From SIG587 sp045531585 (GTDB taxonomy: Bacteria > Bacillota > Clostridia > Oscillospirales > Acutalibacteraceae): a DNA stretch of 61,653 nucleotides. The stretch lies in assembly GCA_045531585.1 (NCBI GenBank), contig JAZSEH010000057.1, positions 1 to 61,653 on the forward strand. Direction: 5' to 3'. The number at the start of each line of letters is the position of its first letter. The first letter of the stretch is position 1. Below the pieces are notes generated by a model. It was not told where the DNA came from and made no database searches. It was given only the letters and a program-made list of their open reading frames with translations. The position numbers were made by a program, and so were the translations under genes. Of this stretch, positions 16,479-25,626 are shown piece by piece.

Positions 16479-17180
16479 ATGGATAAAGAAAAAGACCCCC
16501 GTCACGGACACCGAAAGCGTATGCGTGAGACCTTTATGAAGGCTAAGGGCGATGACCTGCCGGATTATCAGATTGTGGAAATGCTGCTTTTTTATGTCCT
16601 TCCCCGAGTAGATACCCGTGTGCTTGCTCATGAGCTTATGATACGCTTTGAATCTCTGTCGGCGTTGTTTGATGCTTCGCCGGAAGAAATCTCATCCGTA
16701 AAGGGTGTTCCTGAAAATTTTGCTGTGCTTTTAAAACTTATCAAAACTTGTAGTGACCGTTATAAATATGAGAAGGTAAAGCTTTCGGATTATGTTGATA
16801 TTCCGGACATTGGGTCGCTGCTTATAAATTATTACGCGGGCTTTAAGATGGAAACCCTTACTATGATATCGGTGGATTCCTCAGGGCAATATATTGCCTT
16901 TGACGTTGTGGGAAATGGCCGTGGAGACAGTGTTACGGCCAGTGTAAGAAGTATAATTGAGATTGCAATTAAAAGGGGTGCCAACGGGGTTATTCTTGCA
17001 CATAACCATCCAAGTGGCATTGCCATTCCTTCAAAAAATGACGTGGAGACCACAAAAGAGGTAAAAAGTATTCTTAATAAGGTTGGCGTACAACTTATTG
17101 ACCATATTGTTATAGAAAACCATGATTACGTCTCCATGGCTCAATCGGCTGAGTTTGCTCACATATTTAATATTATATAA
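16479..17180 (+). CDS. radC: RadC/JAB-domain protein
   Basis: A 233-aa protein with an N-terminal helix-hairpin-helix region (EISSVKGVPENFAVLL) and a C-terminal JAMM metalloprotease-like domain (LAHNHPSG). Its cellular role is unresolved in the family despite the historical DNA-repair name. The frame is open upstream, but ATG 16479 follows AGGTGGTG at normal spacing. A terminator lies at 17203-17228. Confidence 0.88.
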   Translation: MDKEKDPRHGHRKRMRETFMKAKGDDLPDYQIVEMLLFYVLPRVDTRVLAHELMIRFESLSALFDASPEEISSVKGVPENFAVLLKLIKTCSDRYKYEKVKLSDYVDIPDIGSLLINYYAGFKMETLTMISVDSSGQYIAFDVVGNGRGDSVTASVRSIIEIAIKRGANGVILAHNHPSGIAIPSKNDVETTKEVKSILNKVGVQLIDHIVIENHDYVSMAQSAEFAHIFNII

Positions 17181-17202
17181 CATATTTTTAAAAAACGCAA
17201 TT

Positions 17203-17228
17203 AAAACGCACCCGAAGGTGCGTTTTTT
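17203..17228 (+). terminator. Terminator of radC
   Basis: AAAACGCACC / GGTGCGTTTT hairpin with a T tract. Confidence 0.85.
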
Positions 17229-17284
17229 GTTCTTATATTCTCCCTTCAAACATATTTTTTAAATAGAATAGGGGAGAATATATT

Positions 17285-18496
17285 ATGAAAAGAAAAATTT
17301 CAGCCTTCTTAAGTATCCTGCTTTGCTTGGCAATGTCTTTAAACGTGTGTGCAAAAACAGTATCAATGGAGTATGAAGCGCAGGATTTAAACACGCCTCT
17401 GGAATCGGTAACTACTTCCGCCGCGGTGGGCGCAACCCTTGATATTAAGGCAAAATCCGCAATCCTGCTGGAGCCTTATACGGGAAGAATACTTTACGAG
17501 GCAAATGCCGATGAAAAGCTGCCTCCTGCATCGATTACCAAAATAATGTCTCTTTTGCTTGTAATGGAGGCAATGGACCGTGGAGAAATGGCACTGGATA
17601 CCAAAATAACCGCAAGTGAGCACGCCTGCAGTATGGGAGGCTCACAGATATGGCTGGAGCCCGGTGAGGTGATGACGGTGGATGAGCTTTTAAAGGCGGC
17701 GGTAATAGCCTCCGCCAATGATGCTACCGTAGCCCTGGGTGAGGCCATAGCAGGCAGTGAGGAGGGCTTTGTTGCCCTTATGAATGAAAGGGCCAAGGAA
17801 CTTGGTATGAACAATACCACCTTCATAAACTGCACAGGGCTTGATGCCCAAAATCATCTCACCACCGCACACGACGTGGCGCTTATGTCGGCGGCACTTA
17901 TAAAGCACCAGCTTATAAAAAATTATTCCACCGTATGGATGGATTCACTTCGAGGTGGGGAAAGCGAGCTTGTAAATACCAACAAGCTTGTGCGTTTTTA
18001 TCAGGGAACAACGGGTCTTAAAACAGGCACAACCTCAGGGGCGGGCTATTGTCTTTCTGCTACCGCCAAAAGAAACGGTATGGAGCTGGTGGCCGTTATT
18101 ATGGGCGGTGACACAAGTAACGACCGCTTTAACGGAGCCAAAAAGCTTTTAGACTACGGCTTTGCAAACTATAGCTTTACATCGGTTCCTGCTCAGCTTG
18201 AGGAAAATTTAACGGTACCCGTTAAGGGCGGTGTTGAAAAGCAGGTGGTAGTTGAGGCAGGCAGTCCTTTAAATTTACTCCTTGAAAAGTCCCAAAGCGG
18301 TAAGGTAACACAAGAACTCACCTTAATCGAGGCGGTTCAGGCACCTGTTAAAAAGGGTGATAGCCTTGGCAGTGTGAAAATAATGATAAACGGGGAAGAA
18401 GCAGGCGTAATAGAGCTTACCGCCGCACAGGATGTTGCCAAGCGGAATTTTATCTACGTTCTGACACAGCTTATTCTTGCACTGTTCACTTTGTAG
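17285..18496 (+). CDS. D-alanyl-D-alanine carboxypeptidase (PBP5/DacF family)
   Basis: A 403-aa exported penicillin-binding protein that removes the terminal D-Ala of peptidoglycan stem peptides. It has an N-terminal signal peptide (hydrophobic core residues about 6-22), the nucleophile motif SITK, SAND as second motif and KTGTT as third. The C-terminal PBP5-type beta domain ends in a short hydrophobic anchor (FIYVLTQLILALFTL). AGGGGAGAA precedes the start. In a spore former it could be DacF or DacB-like and tune cortex crosslinking, but sequence alone does not decide this. Confidence 0.9.
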   Translation: MKRKISAFLSILLCLAMSLNVCAKTVSMEYEAQDLNTPLESVTTSAAVGATLDIKAKSAILLEPYTGRILYEANADEKLPPASITKIMSLLLVMEAMDRGEMALDTKITASEHACSMGGSQIWLEPGEVMTVDELLKAAVIASANDATVALGEAIAGSEEGFVALMNERAKELGMNNTTFINCTGLDAQNHLTTAHDVALMSAALIKHQLIKNYSTVWMDSLRGGESELVNTNKLVRFYQGTTGLKTGTTSGAGYCLSATAKRNGMELVAVIMGGDTSNDRFNGAKKLLDYGFANYSFTSVPAQLEENLTVPVKGGVEKQVVVEAGSPLNLLLEKSQSGKVTQELTLIEAVQAPVKKGDSLGSVKIMINGEEAGVIELTAAQDVAKRNFIYVLTQLILALFTL

Positions 18497-18539
18497 AATA
18501 AATTTGCAAAAATTTTACACATATTACATAAGAATATAG

Positions 18540-18568
18540 TTGCAAAACTCGCGAAAATATAGTAGAAT
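18540..18568 (+). promoter_or_regulatory. Sigma-A promoter of pgi
   Basis: TTGCAA - 17 nt - TAGAAT. Confidence 0.65.
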
Positions 18569-18618
18569 ATAATAAACAATACAAAAAAACCTTCCCTAAG
18601 GTGAAAAGAGGAAAACAA

Positions 18619-19956
18619 ATGTCGTTAAAACTTACAGCAGATTATGCAAAACCCTTTTTAAGAGAAAATGATCTTGCAGGTCTTGGCGCTCAGGTAGCTG
18701 TAGCACATCAGCAGTTAACCGAAGGCACAGGTCTTGGCAATGATTTTATAGGCTGGGTAGACCTTCCCTTTAACTATGATAAGGAAGAATTTGCCCGCAT
18801 CAAGGCTGCCGCTGACAGAATTAAAAAGGATTCTGACGTTCTTATAGTTATCGGTATAGGCGGGTCCTACCTTGGTGCCCGTGCCGCTATAGAATTTTTA
18901 AAGGGTCCCTATTATAACAACCTTGCTGACGGACCTGAGGTTTACTTTACAGGTAACAGCATAAGCGGAAGCGCCCTTTCGGATATCTTAAAACTCTGTG
19001 AGGGAAAAAATGTTTCGGTAAACATTATATCAAAATCCGGTACCACTACCGAGCCTGCCGTGGCCTTCAGAGTACTCAGAAAATACCTTGAAGAAAAGTA
19101 CGGTGAGGCAGAGGCCGCACAGCGAATTTACTGTACCACCGATAAGGCAAGAGGTACCTTAAAGAAGCTGGCCGATGAAAAGGGCTACGAGTGCTTCGTC
19201 ATTCCCGATGACGTAGGCGGTCGTTTCTCGGTACTTACTGCAGTTGGTCTTTTACCCATTGCCGTTGCCGGTGCCGATATTGACGCTTTAATGAACGGTG
19301 CCGCAGCCGCCGCTAAGGATTACTGCGATACCGATATTACTAAGAACGATTGCTATCTTTATGCCGCACTTCGCAACGCCTTCTATAGAAAGGGCAAGGA
19401 GATAGAGCTTCTTGTAAGCTATGAGCCACGCTTTACTATGATGGCTGAGTGGTTTAAGCAGCTATACGGCGAGAGTGAGGGTAAGGATAATAAGGGCCTG
19501 TTCCCTGCAAGCGTAACCTTCTCTACCGACCTGCACTCTATGGGTCAGTATATTCAGGACGGTAAGCGTATTCTTTTTGAAACCGTTGTGAACATTAAGG
19601 ACTGCGGTGATGACGTTACCATTGAAAAGGAAGCAGATGACGGTGACGGTCTTAACTTCCTTGCAGGCAAGCCTATGTCCTTTGTAAATGAAAAGGCTTT
19701 TGAGGGTACCGTGCTTGCCCATACCGACGGTGGCGTACCCAACCTTGTTATAACCCTTGACAAGGCTGATGAAGAAAACCTTGGCAGACTTATTTACTTC
19801 TTTGAAAAGGCTTGTGCCGTATCAGGCTATATGCTGGGAGTAAATCCCTTTGATCAACCCGGTGTTGAAAGCTATAAGAAGAATATGTTTGCCCTTCTTG
19901 GTAAGCCGGGCTATGAGGCCGCCAAGGCTGAGCTTGAGGCAAGACTTAAGGGCTAA
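18619..19956 (+). CDS. pgi: Glucose-6-phosphate isomerase
   Basis: A 445-aa cytosolic enzyme interconverting glucose-6-phosphate and fructose-6-phosphate, of the short bacterial length. Visible are VIGIGGSYLGARAAIEFL, the phosphate-binding SKSGTTTEPAVAFR and GVNPFDQPGVESYK near the C-terminus with the base-region residues. The GTG at 18601 is in frame, but ATG 18619 has AGAGGA just before it. It is followed by a P-loop gene 51 bp later. Confidence 0.95.
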   Translation: MSLKLTADYAKPFLRENDLAGLGAQVAVAHQQLTEGTGLGNDFIGWVDLPFNYDKEEFARIKAAADRIKKDSDVLIVIGIGGSYLGARAAIEFLKGPYYNNLADGPEVYFTGNSISGSALSDILKLCEGKNVSVNIISKSGTTTEPAVAFRVLRKYLEEKYGEAEAAQRIYCTTDKARGTLKKLADEKGYECFVIPDDVGGRFSVLTAVGLLPIAVAGADIDALMNGAAAAAKDYCDTDITKNDCYLYAALRNAFYRKGKEIELLVSYEPRFTMMAEWFKQLYGESEGKDNKGLFPASVTFSTDLHSMGQYIQDGKRILFETVVNIKDCGDDVTIEKEADDGDGLNFLAGKPMSFVNEKAFEGTVLAHTDGGVPNLVITLDKADEENLGRLIYFFEKACAVSGYMLGVNPFDQPGVESYKKNMFALLGKPGYEAAKAELEARLKG

Positions 19957-20007
19957 AAAGGAAACAACTGCCCCGTGGCAGTAATAATATAAAAGGAGCT
20001 GGTAAGA

Positions 20008-20424
20008 ATGATTAAACTTATCATCGGAAAAAAAGGTTCAGGTAAAACAAAGAAGCTCATCGACATGGTTAACGATGCCGCTGCTGTAAGTAAGGGCAAC
20101 GTTGTCTGCATCGAAAAGGGCGATACTTTGACCTTTAACATTACACATAAGGTACGCCTTATTGATGCCGAGTCCTTCGGTATTTCAGGATATAACGAGT
20201 ATTACGGTATGCTTTGCGGCATCAACGCAGGTAACCACGATGTTACCCACATATTCGGCGATGCAACACTCAGAATAGGCAGCCGCGATTATGATGAGCT
20301 TGCAGATTTCCTTGACAGAGTATCTGCTCTTGCAGAGGAAAGCAACGTTAACTTCATCTTTACTCTTTCCTGTGATGAGGCTGACCTGCCTGCAAAAATC
20401 TTTGAGCTTGCACAAAAGGCATAA
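20008..20424 (+). CDS. Small P-loop ATP-binding protein of unknown role
   Basis: A 138-aa protein starting with a Walker A loop (GKKGSGKTKK). It lacks recognisable partner domains. A later hydrophobic strand ending in acidic residues (VNFIFTLSCDEADLP) may be a Walker B-like element. It has a good AAGGAG site and a terminator after it, and follows pgi. I do not recognise a function. Similar small ATPases of this shape occur in Clostridia as conserved hypothetical proteins. Confidence 0.7.
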   Translation: MIKLIIGKKGSGKTKKLIDMVNDAAAVSKGNVVCIEKGDTLTFNITHKVRLIDAESFGISGYNEYYGMLCGINAGNHDVTHIFGDATLRIGSRDYDELADFLDRVSALAEESNVNFIFTLSCDEADLPAKIFELAQKA

Positions 20425-20438
20425 TTAAAACCGAATCA

Positions 20439-20466
20439 GGGGCAGCGTAAGGCTGCCCCGTATTTT
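20439..20466 (+). terminator. Terminator after the P-loop gene
   Basis: GGGGCAGC / GCTGCCCC hairpin with T tract. Confidence 0.85.
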
Positions 20467-20485
20467 TGTAAAAGGAGAAAAAAGT

Positions 20486-21082
20486 ATGTCTAAACAAACT
20501 GCATTGCCCGTTAGTGGCGATACCGTTGCTATAATGCACACAAATATGGGTGATATTTCCATTAAGCTTTTCCCTGAGGAAGCACCTAAAACTGTAGAGA
20601 ACTTTACTACCCATGCTAAAAACGGATATTATAACGGCCTTATATTCCACCGCGTTATTAAGGATTTTATGATTCAGGGCGGTGACCCTACCGGCACAGG
20701 TATGGGCGGAGAAAGCATTTGGGGTAGTCCCTTTAAGGATGAATTTCATCCAAGCCTTCACAACCTTTGCGGCGCCCTTTCAATGGCCAACGCAGGCCCA
20801 GGTACCAACGGCAGCCAGTTCTTTATAGTTCAGGCCGATAGCGTTCCTGCCAATATGTTGGGTCAGATGAAGCAGCTGGGTGAGGATAGCTTCCCTGCAG
20901 ATATTATAGAGGATTACGAAAAGCTTGGCGGCACACCTTGGCTTGATTTCCGTCACAGCGTTTTCGGTCAGGTTTACCAGGGAATGGACGTGGTTGATAA
21001 AATTGCCAACGTTAAAACTGCCGCTCAGGATAAACCTGTTGAGAGCGTTGTCATCAATTCTATTGAAATAAAAACCTTATAA
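20486..21082 (+). CDS. Peptidyl-prolyl cis-trans isomerase, cyclophilin type
   Basis: A 198-aa cytosolic cyclophilin that speeds proline isomerisation in folding. The conserved FHRVIKDFMIQGGDPTGTG, FKDEFH and MANAGPGTNGSQFFI segments are present. There is no signal peptide. An AAAGGAG site precedes it and a long-stem terminator follows. Confidence 0.94.
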   Translation: MSKQTALPVSGDTVAIMHTNMGDISIKLFPEEAPKTVENFTTHAKNGYYNGLIFHRVIKDFMIQGGDPTGTGMGGESIWGSPFKDEFHPSLHNLCGALSMANAGPGTNGSQFFIVQADSVPANMLGQMKQLGEDSFPADIIEDYEKLGGTPWLDFRHSVFGQVYQGMDVVDKIANVKTAAQDKPVESVVINSIEIKTL

Positions 21083-21117
21083 ATATTAAAAGCCCCGATT
21101 TTGGGGCTTTTAATATT
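21082..21117 (+). terminator. Terminator of the cyclophilin gene
   Basis: 15-bp stem AATATTAAAAGCCCC / GGGGCTTTTAATATT with a 6-nt loop, directly adjoining the stop codon. Confidence 0.85.
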
Positions 21118-21141
21118 ATGTAATCTATTATATTGAGGTAC

Positions 21142-21170
21142 TTGATAGAAAATAAATTTTGATATATAAT
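21142..21170 (+). promoter_or_regulatory. Sigma-A promoter of the deo operon
   Basis: TTGATA - 17 nt - TATAAT, ending 19 bp before the deoC start. Confidence 0.8.
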
Positions 21171-21189
21171 AATATCGGAGATGATATTT

Positions 21190-21849
21190 TTGAATATAAA
21201 AGAAATTTTATCTACGGTAGACCATACCTTACTCAGTCCTGCCGCAACATGGGATGAAATAAGGTCAATCTGTGATGATGGGATTAAATATAAAACCGCC
21301 AGCGTTTGTATACCTGCGGCCTTTGTAAAAAAGGCGGCAGAGTATGCAAACGGAATGGTGAAAATCTGTACCGTTATAGGCTTTCCAACGGGCTACAGCA
21401 CCACAGCCGTAAAATGCTTTGAGACTGAAACAGCTGTAAAGGACGGTGCCGACGAAATAGATATGGTAATAAATATCGGCTGGCTAAAGGAAAAAAGATA
21501 TGACGATATTTTAAATGAGATAAACGCCGTAAAGACCGCCTGCCACGGTAAACTTTTAAAGGTTATAATTGAAACCTGCCTTTTAACAGAGGAGGAAAAA
21601 ATTAAAATGTGTGAAATAGTATCCAAATCCAATGCTCAGTACATTAAAACCTCTACAGGCTTTTCCACAGGCGGCGCCACAAGGGAGGATATAGCCCTTT
21701 TTGCAAAGTACTGTGCGCCTCACCTTAAAATTAAGGCGGCAGGTGGCATTTCCACCTTGGAGGATGCCCGTGAATTTTTAAAGCTTGGTGCCCACCGTCT
21801 TGGTACAAGCCGCATTGTAAAACAGGTAAAGGAGCAAAATCTGCTTTAA
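21190..21849 (+). CDS. deoC: Deoxyribose-phosphate aldolase
   Basis: A 219-aa class I aldolase cleaving 2-deoxyribose-5-phosphate to glyceraldehyde-3-phosphate and acetaldehyde. DEIDMVINIGWL, the Schiff-base lysine in YIKTSTGFSTGGAT and LKIKAAGGI with the second lysine are present. The start is set at TTG 21190 because GGAG at 21177-21180 is 9 nt away. The in-frame ATG 21181 directly abuts that site. It heads the operon deoC-deoB-cdd-pdp, whose genes overlap or nearly overlap. Confidence 0.92.
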   Translation: MNIKEILSTVDHTLLSPAATWDEIRSICDDGIKYKTASVCIPAAFVKKAAEYANGMVKICTVIGFPTGYSTTAVKCFETETAVKDGADEIDMVINIGWLKEKRYDDILNEINAVKTACHGKLLKVIIETCLLTEEEKIKMCEIVSKSNAQYIKTSTGFSTGGATREDIALFAKYCAPHLKIKAAGGISTLEDAREFLKLGAHRLGTSRIVKQVKEQNLL

Positions 21850-23012
21850 TGAAAAGAGTTTTTATTATAGTTCTTGACTCCTGCGGTATAGGACAAATGC
21901 CGGATGCCTCCAATTTTGGGGACAAAAACTGCAATACACTAAAGCGCATAAGTGAAAGCAAGTATTTCTGTGCCGATAATATGATAAAAATGGGGCTGGG
22001 AAATATAGACGGTATAGACTATCTGGGAAAAACCGATACTCCTTCCGCCGCCTACGGCAGACTTATGGAAAGCTCCAAGGGTAAGGATACCACCATAGGT
22101 CATTGGGAGATAGCAGGTCTAATATCCGATACGCCCTTTCCTGTTTACGAAACGGGTTTTCCCTCTGAGATAATTGAGGAGTTTAGAGCCCGTACAGGCA
22201 AGGATATACTGTGCAACAAGCCCTATTCGGGCACCGAGGTAATTGCCGACTATGGGCAGGAGCATATAAATTCGGGAAAACTGATAGTGTATACCTCTGC
22301 CGACAGTGTTTTTCAAATAGCCGCCCACGAGGATGTAGTACCTTTAGAGGAGCTTTACGAATACTGCCGTATAGCAAGAAAAATCCTTTGCGGCAGGCAC
22401 GCTGTAGGCAGGGTAATAGCCCGTCCGTTTACGGGCGCGGCAGGGAATTTTACCCGCACCGCAAACCGCAGGGATTTTTCTCTTGAGCCACCAAAGGATA
22501 CTATGCTTGACGCCATAAAAAAGGCAGGAAAAAACGTTTACTGTGTGGGAAAAATATCCGATATTTTTGCAGGCCGCGGTGTTACAAAAAGCATTGTTAC
22601 CCATAGCGATGAGGAGGGTATAAACGCCGCCATTGAGGCTATGAGTCAGGACTTTTCGGGTCTTTGCTTTATTAATCTTGTTGAGTTTGATATGCTTTAC
22701 GGCCACCGTCAGGATATTGACGGCTACGCCGAAAATTTTGCCCGTTTTGATAAAAGGCTGCCGGAAATTTTAGGTGCTATGAAGCAGGAGGATGTTTTAA
22801 TAATAACCGCCGACCACGGCTGTGACCCCGGGGATGAAAGCACCGACCATACAAGAGAGTACGTTCCGCTTTTGGTGTTTGGCAAAAGCATAAAGCCGTT
22901 AAATTTGGGAACAAGGAAAACCTTTGCCGATATAGCCGCCTTTACCTGTGGTTATCTTGGTGTGGAATTTTCAGGTGACGGAAAGTGCTTTAAAGGTGAA
23001 ATATATGAATAA
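21849..23012 (+). CDS. deoB: Phosphopentomutase
   Basis: A 387-aa manganese enzyme of the alkaline phosphatase superfamily, moving phosphate between C1 and C5 of (deoxy)ribose. VLDSCGIGQMPDA, the phosphorylated threonine region KDTTIGHWE and ITADHGCDP with metal ligands are visible. Its start overlaps the deoC stop by 1 bp (TAATG). Confidence 0.94.
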   Translation: MKRVFIIVLDSCGIGQMPDASNFGDKNCNTLKRISESKYFCADNMIKMGLGNIDGIDYLGKTDTPSAAYGRLMESSKGKDTTIGHWEIAGLISDTPFPVYETGFPSEIIEEFRARTGKDILCNKPYSGTEVIADYGQEHINSGKLIVYTSADSVFQIAAHEDVVPLEELYEYCRIARKILCGRHAVGRVIARPFTGAAGNFTRTANRRDFSLEPPKDTMLDAIKKAGKNVYCVGKISDIFAGRGVTKSIVTHSDEEGINAAIEAMSQDFSGLCFINLVEFDMLYGHRQDIDGYAENFARFDKRLPEILGAMKQEDVLIITADHGCDPGDESTDHTREYVPLLVFGKSIKPLNLGTRKTFADIAAFTCGYLGVEFSGDGKCFKGEIYE

Positions 23013-23409
23013 AAAAGAAATTTGCCTTGCGGCAATAAAGGCAACAGAGAAATCATATTCTCCCTACTCTGAATGTAGGGTGGGTGCGGCGCTGCTTTGT
23101 AAAAACGGAAGAATTTTTACGGGCTGTAATATTGAAAATGCCGCCTTTTCTCCTACAGTGTGTGCCGAGCGTACTGCAATATTCAAGGCCGTAAGCGAGG
23201 GTGAGAGGGAATTTTCCGCAATAGCCGTTGCAGGGAAAAAGGGTGACAAAATAACAGGGATTTTTCCGCCCTGCGGTGTTTGCCGCCAGGTACTAAGTGA
23301 GTTTTGTTCTGCCGATATGCCCGTTTTGCTTGTCAGCAGTGAACAGGGCAATTTTGAGGAATACACACTGGGTCAGCTGTTACCCAAATCCTTTAATTTG
23401 GAGAAATAA
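23005..23409 (+). CDS. cdd: Cytidine deaminase
   Basis: A 134-aa homotetrameric-type deaminase converting cytidine and deoxycytidine to (deoxy)uridine. The zinc site reads TVCAERTAIF and PPCGVCRQVL. It starts at ATG 23005 inside the last 8 bp of deoB, and the longer open frame upstream is ignored. It feeds uridine to the pyrimidine-nucleoside phosphorylase that follows. Confidence 0.94.
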   Translation: MNKKEICLAAIKATEKSYSPYSECRVGAALLCKNGRIFTGCNIENAAFSPTVCAERTAIFKAVSEGEREFSAIAVAGKKGDKITGIFPPCGVCRQVLSEFCSADMPVLLVSSEQGNFEEYTLGQLLPKSFNLEK

Positions 23410-23410
23410 T

Positions 23411-24709
23411 ATGAGAATGTATGATATTATCCGCAAAAAGCGTGACGGCGGACAGCTTACCGAAAGGGAAATATCTTTTTTTGTTAAGGGCTACACAAAG
23501 GGTGATATACCCGATTATCAGGCCTCAGCCCTGGCAATGGCAATATTTTTTAATGGTATGACCAAAGAGGAAACCGTTTGTCTTACAAAGGAAATGGCCG
23601 ATTCGGGAGATAAGGTAGACCTGTCCCGTTTTGGTGAGCTTTCTGCCGATAAGCACAGCACAGGCGGAGTAGGGGATAAAACCACCCTTATCGTTGCTCC
23701 CCTCGTGGCCGCAATGGGTCTGAAGGTTGCTAAAATGAGTGGCAGAGGGCTTGGTCATACAGGGGGCACGGTGGATAAGCTTGAAGCCATACCCGGATAT
23801 AAAACCGAGCTCAGCAGTGAGGAATTTTTCAGTATAACCGAAAAATGCGGTCTTTGTGTAATAGGGCAGAGCGGAAATTTAACCCCTGCAGATAAAAAAC
23901 TTTATGCTCTTCGGGACGTTACCGCAACGGTAGACAGCATACCCCTTATAACCTCAAGCATTATGAGCAAAAAGCTTGCCGCAGGCAGTAAAACCATAGT
24001 GCTGGACGTTAAGGTGGGCTCGGGCGCCTTTATGAAAAGTGTAGCGGATGCGGAAGAATTAGCCGCGCAAATGGTAAAAATAGGAAATTCCTGCGGCAGA
24101 AACACCGCCGCAGTGCTTACAAATATGGACATTCCTCTTGGTAGAGCTGTGGGAAACAGTCTTGAGGTTATTGAGGCAGTGGAGCTGCTTAAGGGCAACG
24201 GTGGGGAGGACTTAAAGCAGGTCTGCTTAACCCTTGCAGCAAATATGGTAAGCCTTGGTTTAAAAATAAATTATGAAAAGGCCTTTGAGCTTGCAAAAAA
24301 CACCCTTGAAAGCGGAAAAGCCTTTGAGAAAATGAGGGAATGGATAACTCTTCAAGGGGGGGACGTGTCCTATATTGAGGATACAAATTGCTTTAAAAAA
24401 GCCGCCTTCACCTATGAGGTAAAGGCAGAAAGCGACGGGTGTATTTCTTCAATGAACGCTGAGGAAATAGGTATGGCGGCTGTAATGCTGGGCGCAGGCA
24501 GAGCCACTAAAAATGATACAATAGACCACACTGCAGGCATTGTTTTATGCAAAAAAACAGGTGACGCCGTAATAGAGGGCGACACTATAGCAATACTTTA
24601 TACCAACAAGGAGGAACGTCTTGTTGAGGCAAAAAAGCGATATTTATCTGCCGTGGAGATTGGACAAAAATCTTATGATAAACCGCTTATATACAAGGTT
24701 ATAAAATAA
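23411..24709 (+). CDS. pdp: Pyrimidine-nucleoside phosphorylase
   Basis: A 432-aa enzyme that splits uridine, deoxyuridine and thymidine into base and (deoxy)ribose-1-phosphate. The glycine-rich DKHSTGGVGDKTTL phosphate-binding motif and KMSGRGLGHTGGTVDKLEAIPG are diagnostic of the Pdp/DeoA family. The start ATG 23411 has GGAG upstream, 1 bp after the cdd stop. Its product sugar is processed by DeoB then DeoC. Confidence 0.92.
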   Translation: MRMYDIIRKKRDGGQLTEREISFFVKGYTKGDIPDYQASALAMAIFFNGMTKEETVCLTKEMADSGDKVDLSRFGELSADKHSTGGVGDKTTLIVAPLVAAMGLKVAKMSGRGLGHTGGTVDKLEAIPGYKTELSSEEFFSITEKCGLCVIGQSGNLTPADKKLYALRDVTATVDSIPLITSSIMSKKLAAGSKTIVLDVKVGSGAFMKSVADAEELAAQMVKIGNSCGRNTAAVLTNMDIPLGRAVGNSLEVIEAVELLKGNGGEDLKQVCLTLAANMVSLGLKINYEKAFELAKNTLESGKAFEKMREWITLQGGDVSYIEDTNCFKKAAFTYEVKAESDGCISSMNAEEIGMAAVMLGAGRATKNDTIDHTAGIVLCKKTGDAVIEGDTIAILYTNKEERLVEAKKRYLSAVEIGQKSYDKPLIYKVIK

Positions 24710-24750
24710 AATTGGGGTCCCGTGTTTTGGACGGGACCTCAATTTTTTTA
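24707..24750. terminator. Bidirectional terminator between pdp and the nagB-type gene
   Basis: Near-perfect stem AAATTGGGGTCCCGT / ACGGGACCTCAATTT with A and T runs on both sides serves the two convergent operons. Confidence 0.85.
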
Positions 24751-25605
24751 CTTATTATAAACTCTGATTTCAGGAATGGGGGATGTAAGTGCTACGCTTG
24801 CGGCATAGATTTTAGCATCGGGATGATTCTGGAACAGGCTGCAGGGAATCTTGCAGGTAACGGGACCGTGCAGTATCTTTCTAAGGGCCGCGGCGTTCCA
24901 GTCTCTGGGCATACACATTCTTACCTTCTTAGCCATAAATGCCTCACGCATACCAACGGTAATGCAGTTTTTGGGAATACCGTCAAGGTCGGCTGCGCAG
25001 TTCATAAATGCATTGATTGTAAGCGTCTCACGGGCAATCTGTAAAACACGGGTGGGAAGGTTTGCAAACTCCTCGTTAGACATTGTCTCACCAGGCTCGG
25101 GGGGCTCGTTAAAGGCAAAGTGTGCGGTAATACCAACACCGCCCCAGGCCATATCCAGCTTGCCCATTTTTCTTATATACTCCCCAATAAATTCGGGCTT
25201 TTCAGGGTCGGGGAATATGCGTTGTGCCTCGGGAACGTTAAGCTCCTCGTCAATAAGATTATAGAAAATTCTGTCCATACCTCCGCGGAAGGAAAGGGGG
25301 TCGGACTTGTCAAGATACTTAAGGTCATCGGTAAGATATTCGTCCATATTTATAAAGTGACAGCGCTTAAGGCTTAAACGGTACTTGTTTACGAGCCATA
25401 CAAGACGGCTGTAGGGCCCTAAGGGGCCGTAGGGAACTATCATAACGGTGTCCTCACCCTTGTCGTTGTTCTCCTTAATTGTCTCAAAAACCTCTATGGC
25501 CATTCTCCAATAAAGGTCCTGCTCGGTTTCACAAACGTCAAGCTTAATGTTACTGCCCTTTCCAAGCTCAGAAGGGGGAATAAGATTGTAAGGTGCGTAT
25601 GCCAT
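24748..25605 (-). CDS. Glucosamine-6-phosphate deaminase-like protein
   Basis: A 285-aa member of the NagB/6-phosphogluconolactonase fold. It carries the sugar isomerase signature MIVPYGPLGPYSRL, FINMDEYLTDD and GGVGITAHFAFNEPPEP, the region of the catalytic His/Glu. It lies 21 bp after nagA, so deamination of glucosamine-6-phosphate to fructose-6-phosphate is the natural role. It is somewhat divergent from canonical NagB, which usually has GxGxxGHxAFNEPG, here GGVGITAHFAFNEPP. The start has AAAGGAG. Confidence 0.85.
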   Translation of the reverse strand: MAYAPYNLIPPSELGKGSNIKLDVCETEQDLYWRMAIEVFETIKENNDKGEDTVMIVPYGPLGPYSRLVWLVNKYRLSLKRCHFINMDEYLTDDLKYLDKSDPLSFRGGMDRIFYNLIDEELNVPEAQRIFPDPEKPEFIGEYIRKMGKLDMAWGGVGITAHFAFNEPPEPGETMSNEEFANLPTRVLQIARETLTINAFMNCAADLDGIPKNCITVGMREAFMAKKVRMCMPRDWNAAALRKILHGPVTCKIPCSLFQNHPDAKIYAASVALTSPIPEIRVYNK

Positions 25606-25626
25606 TGTTAAAATCTCCTTTATTAT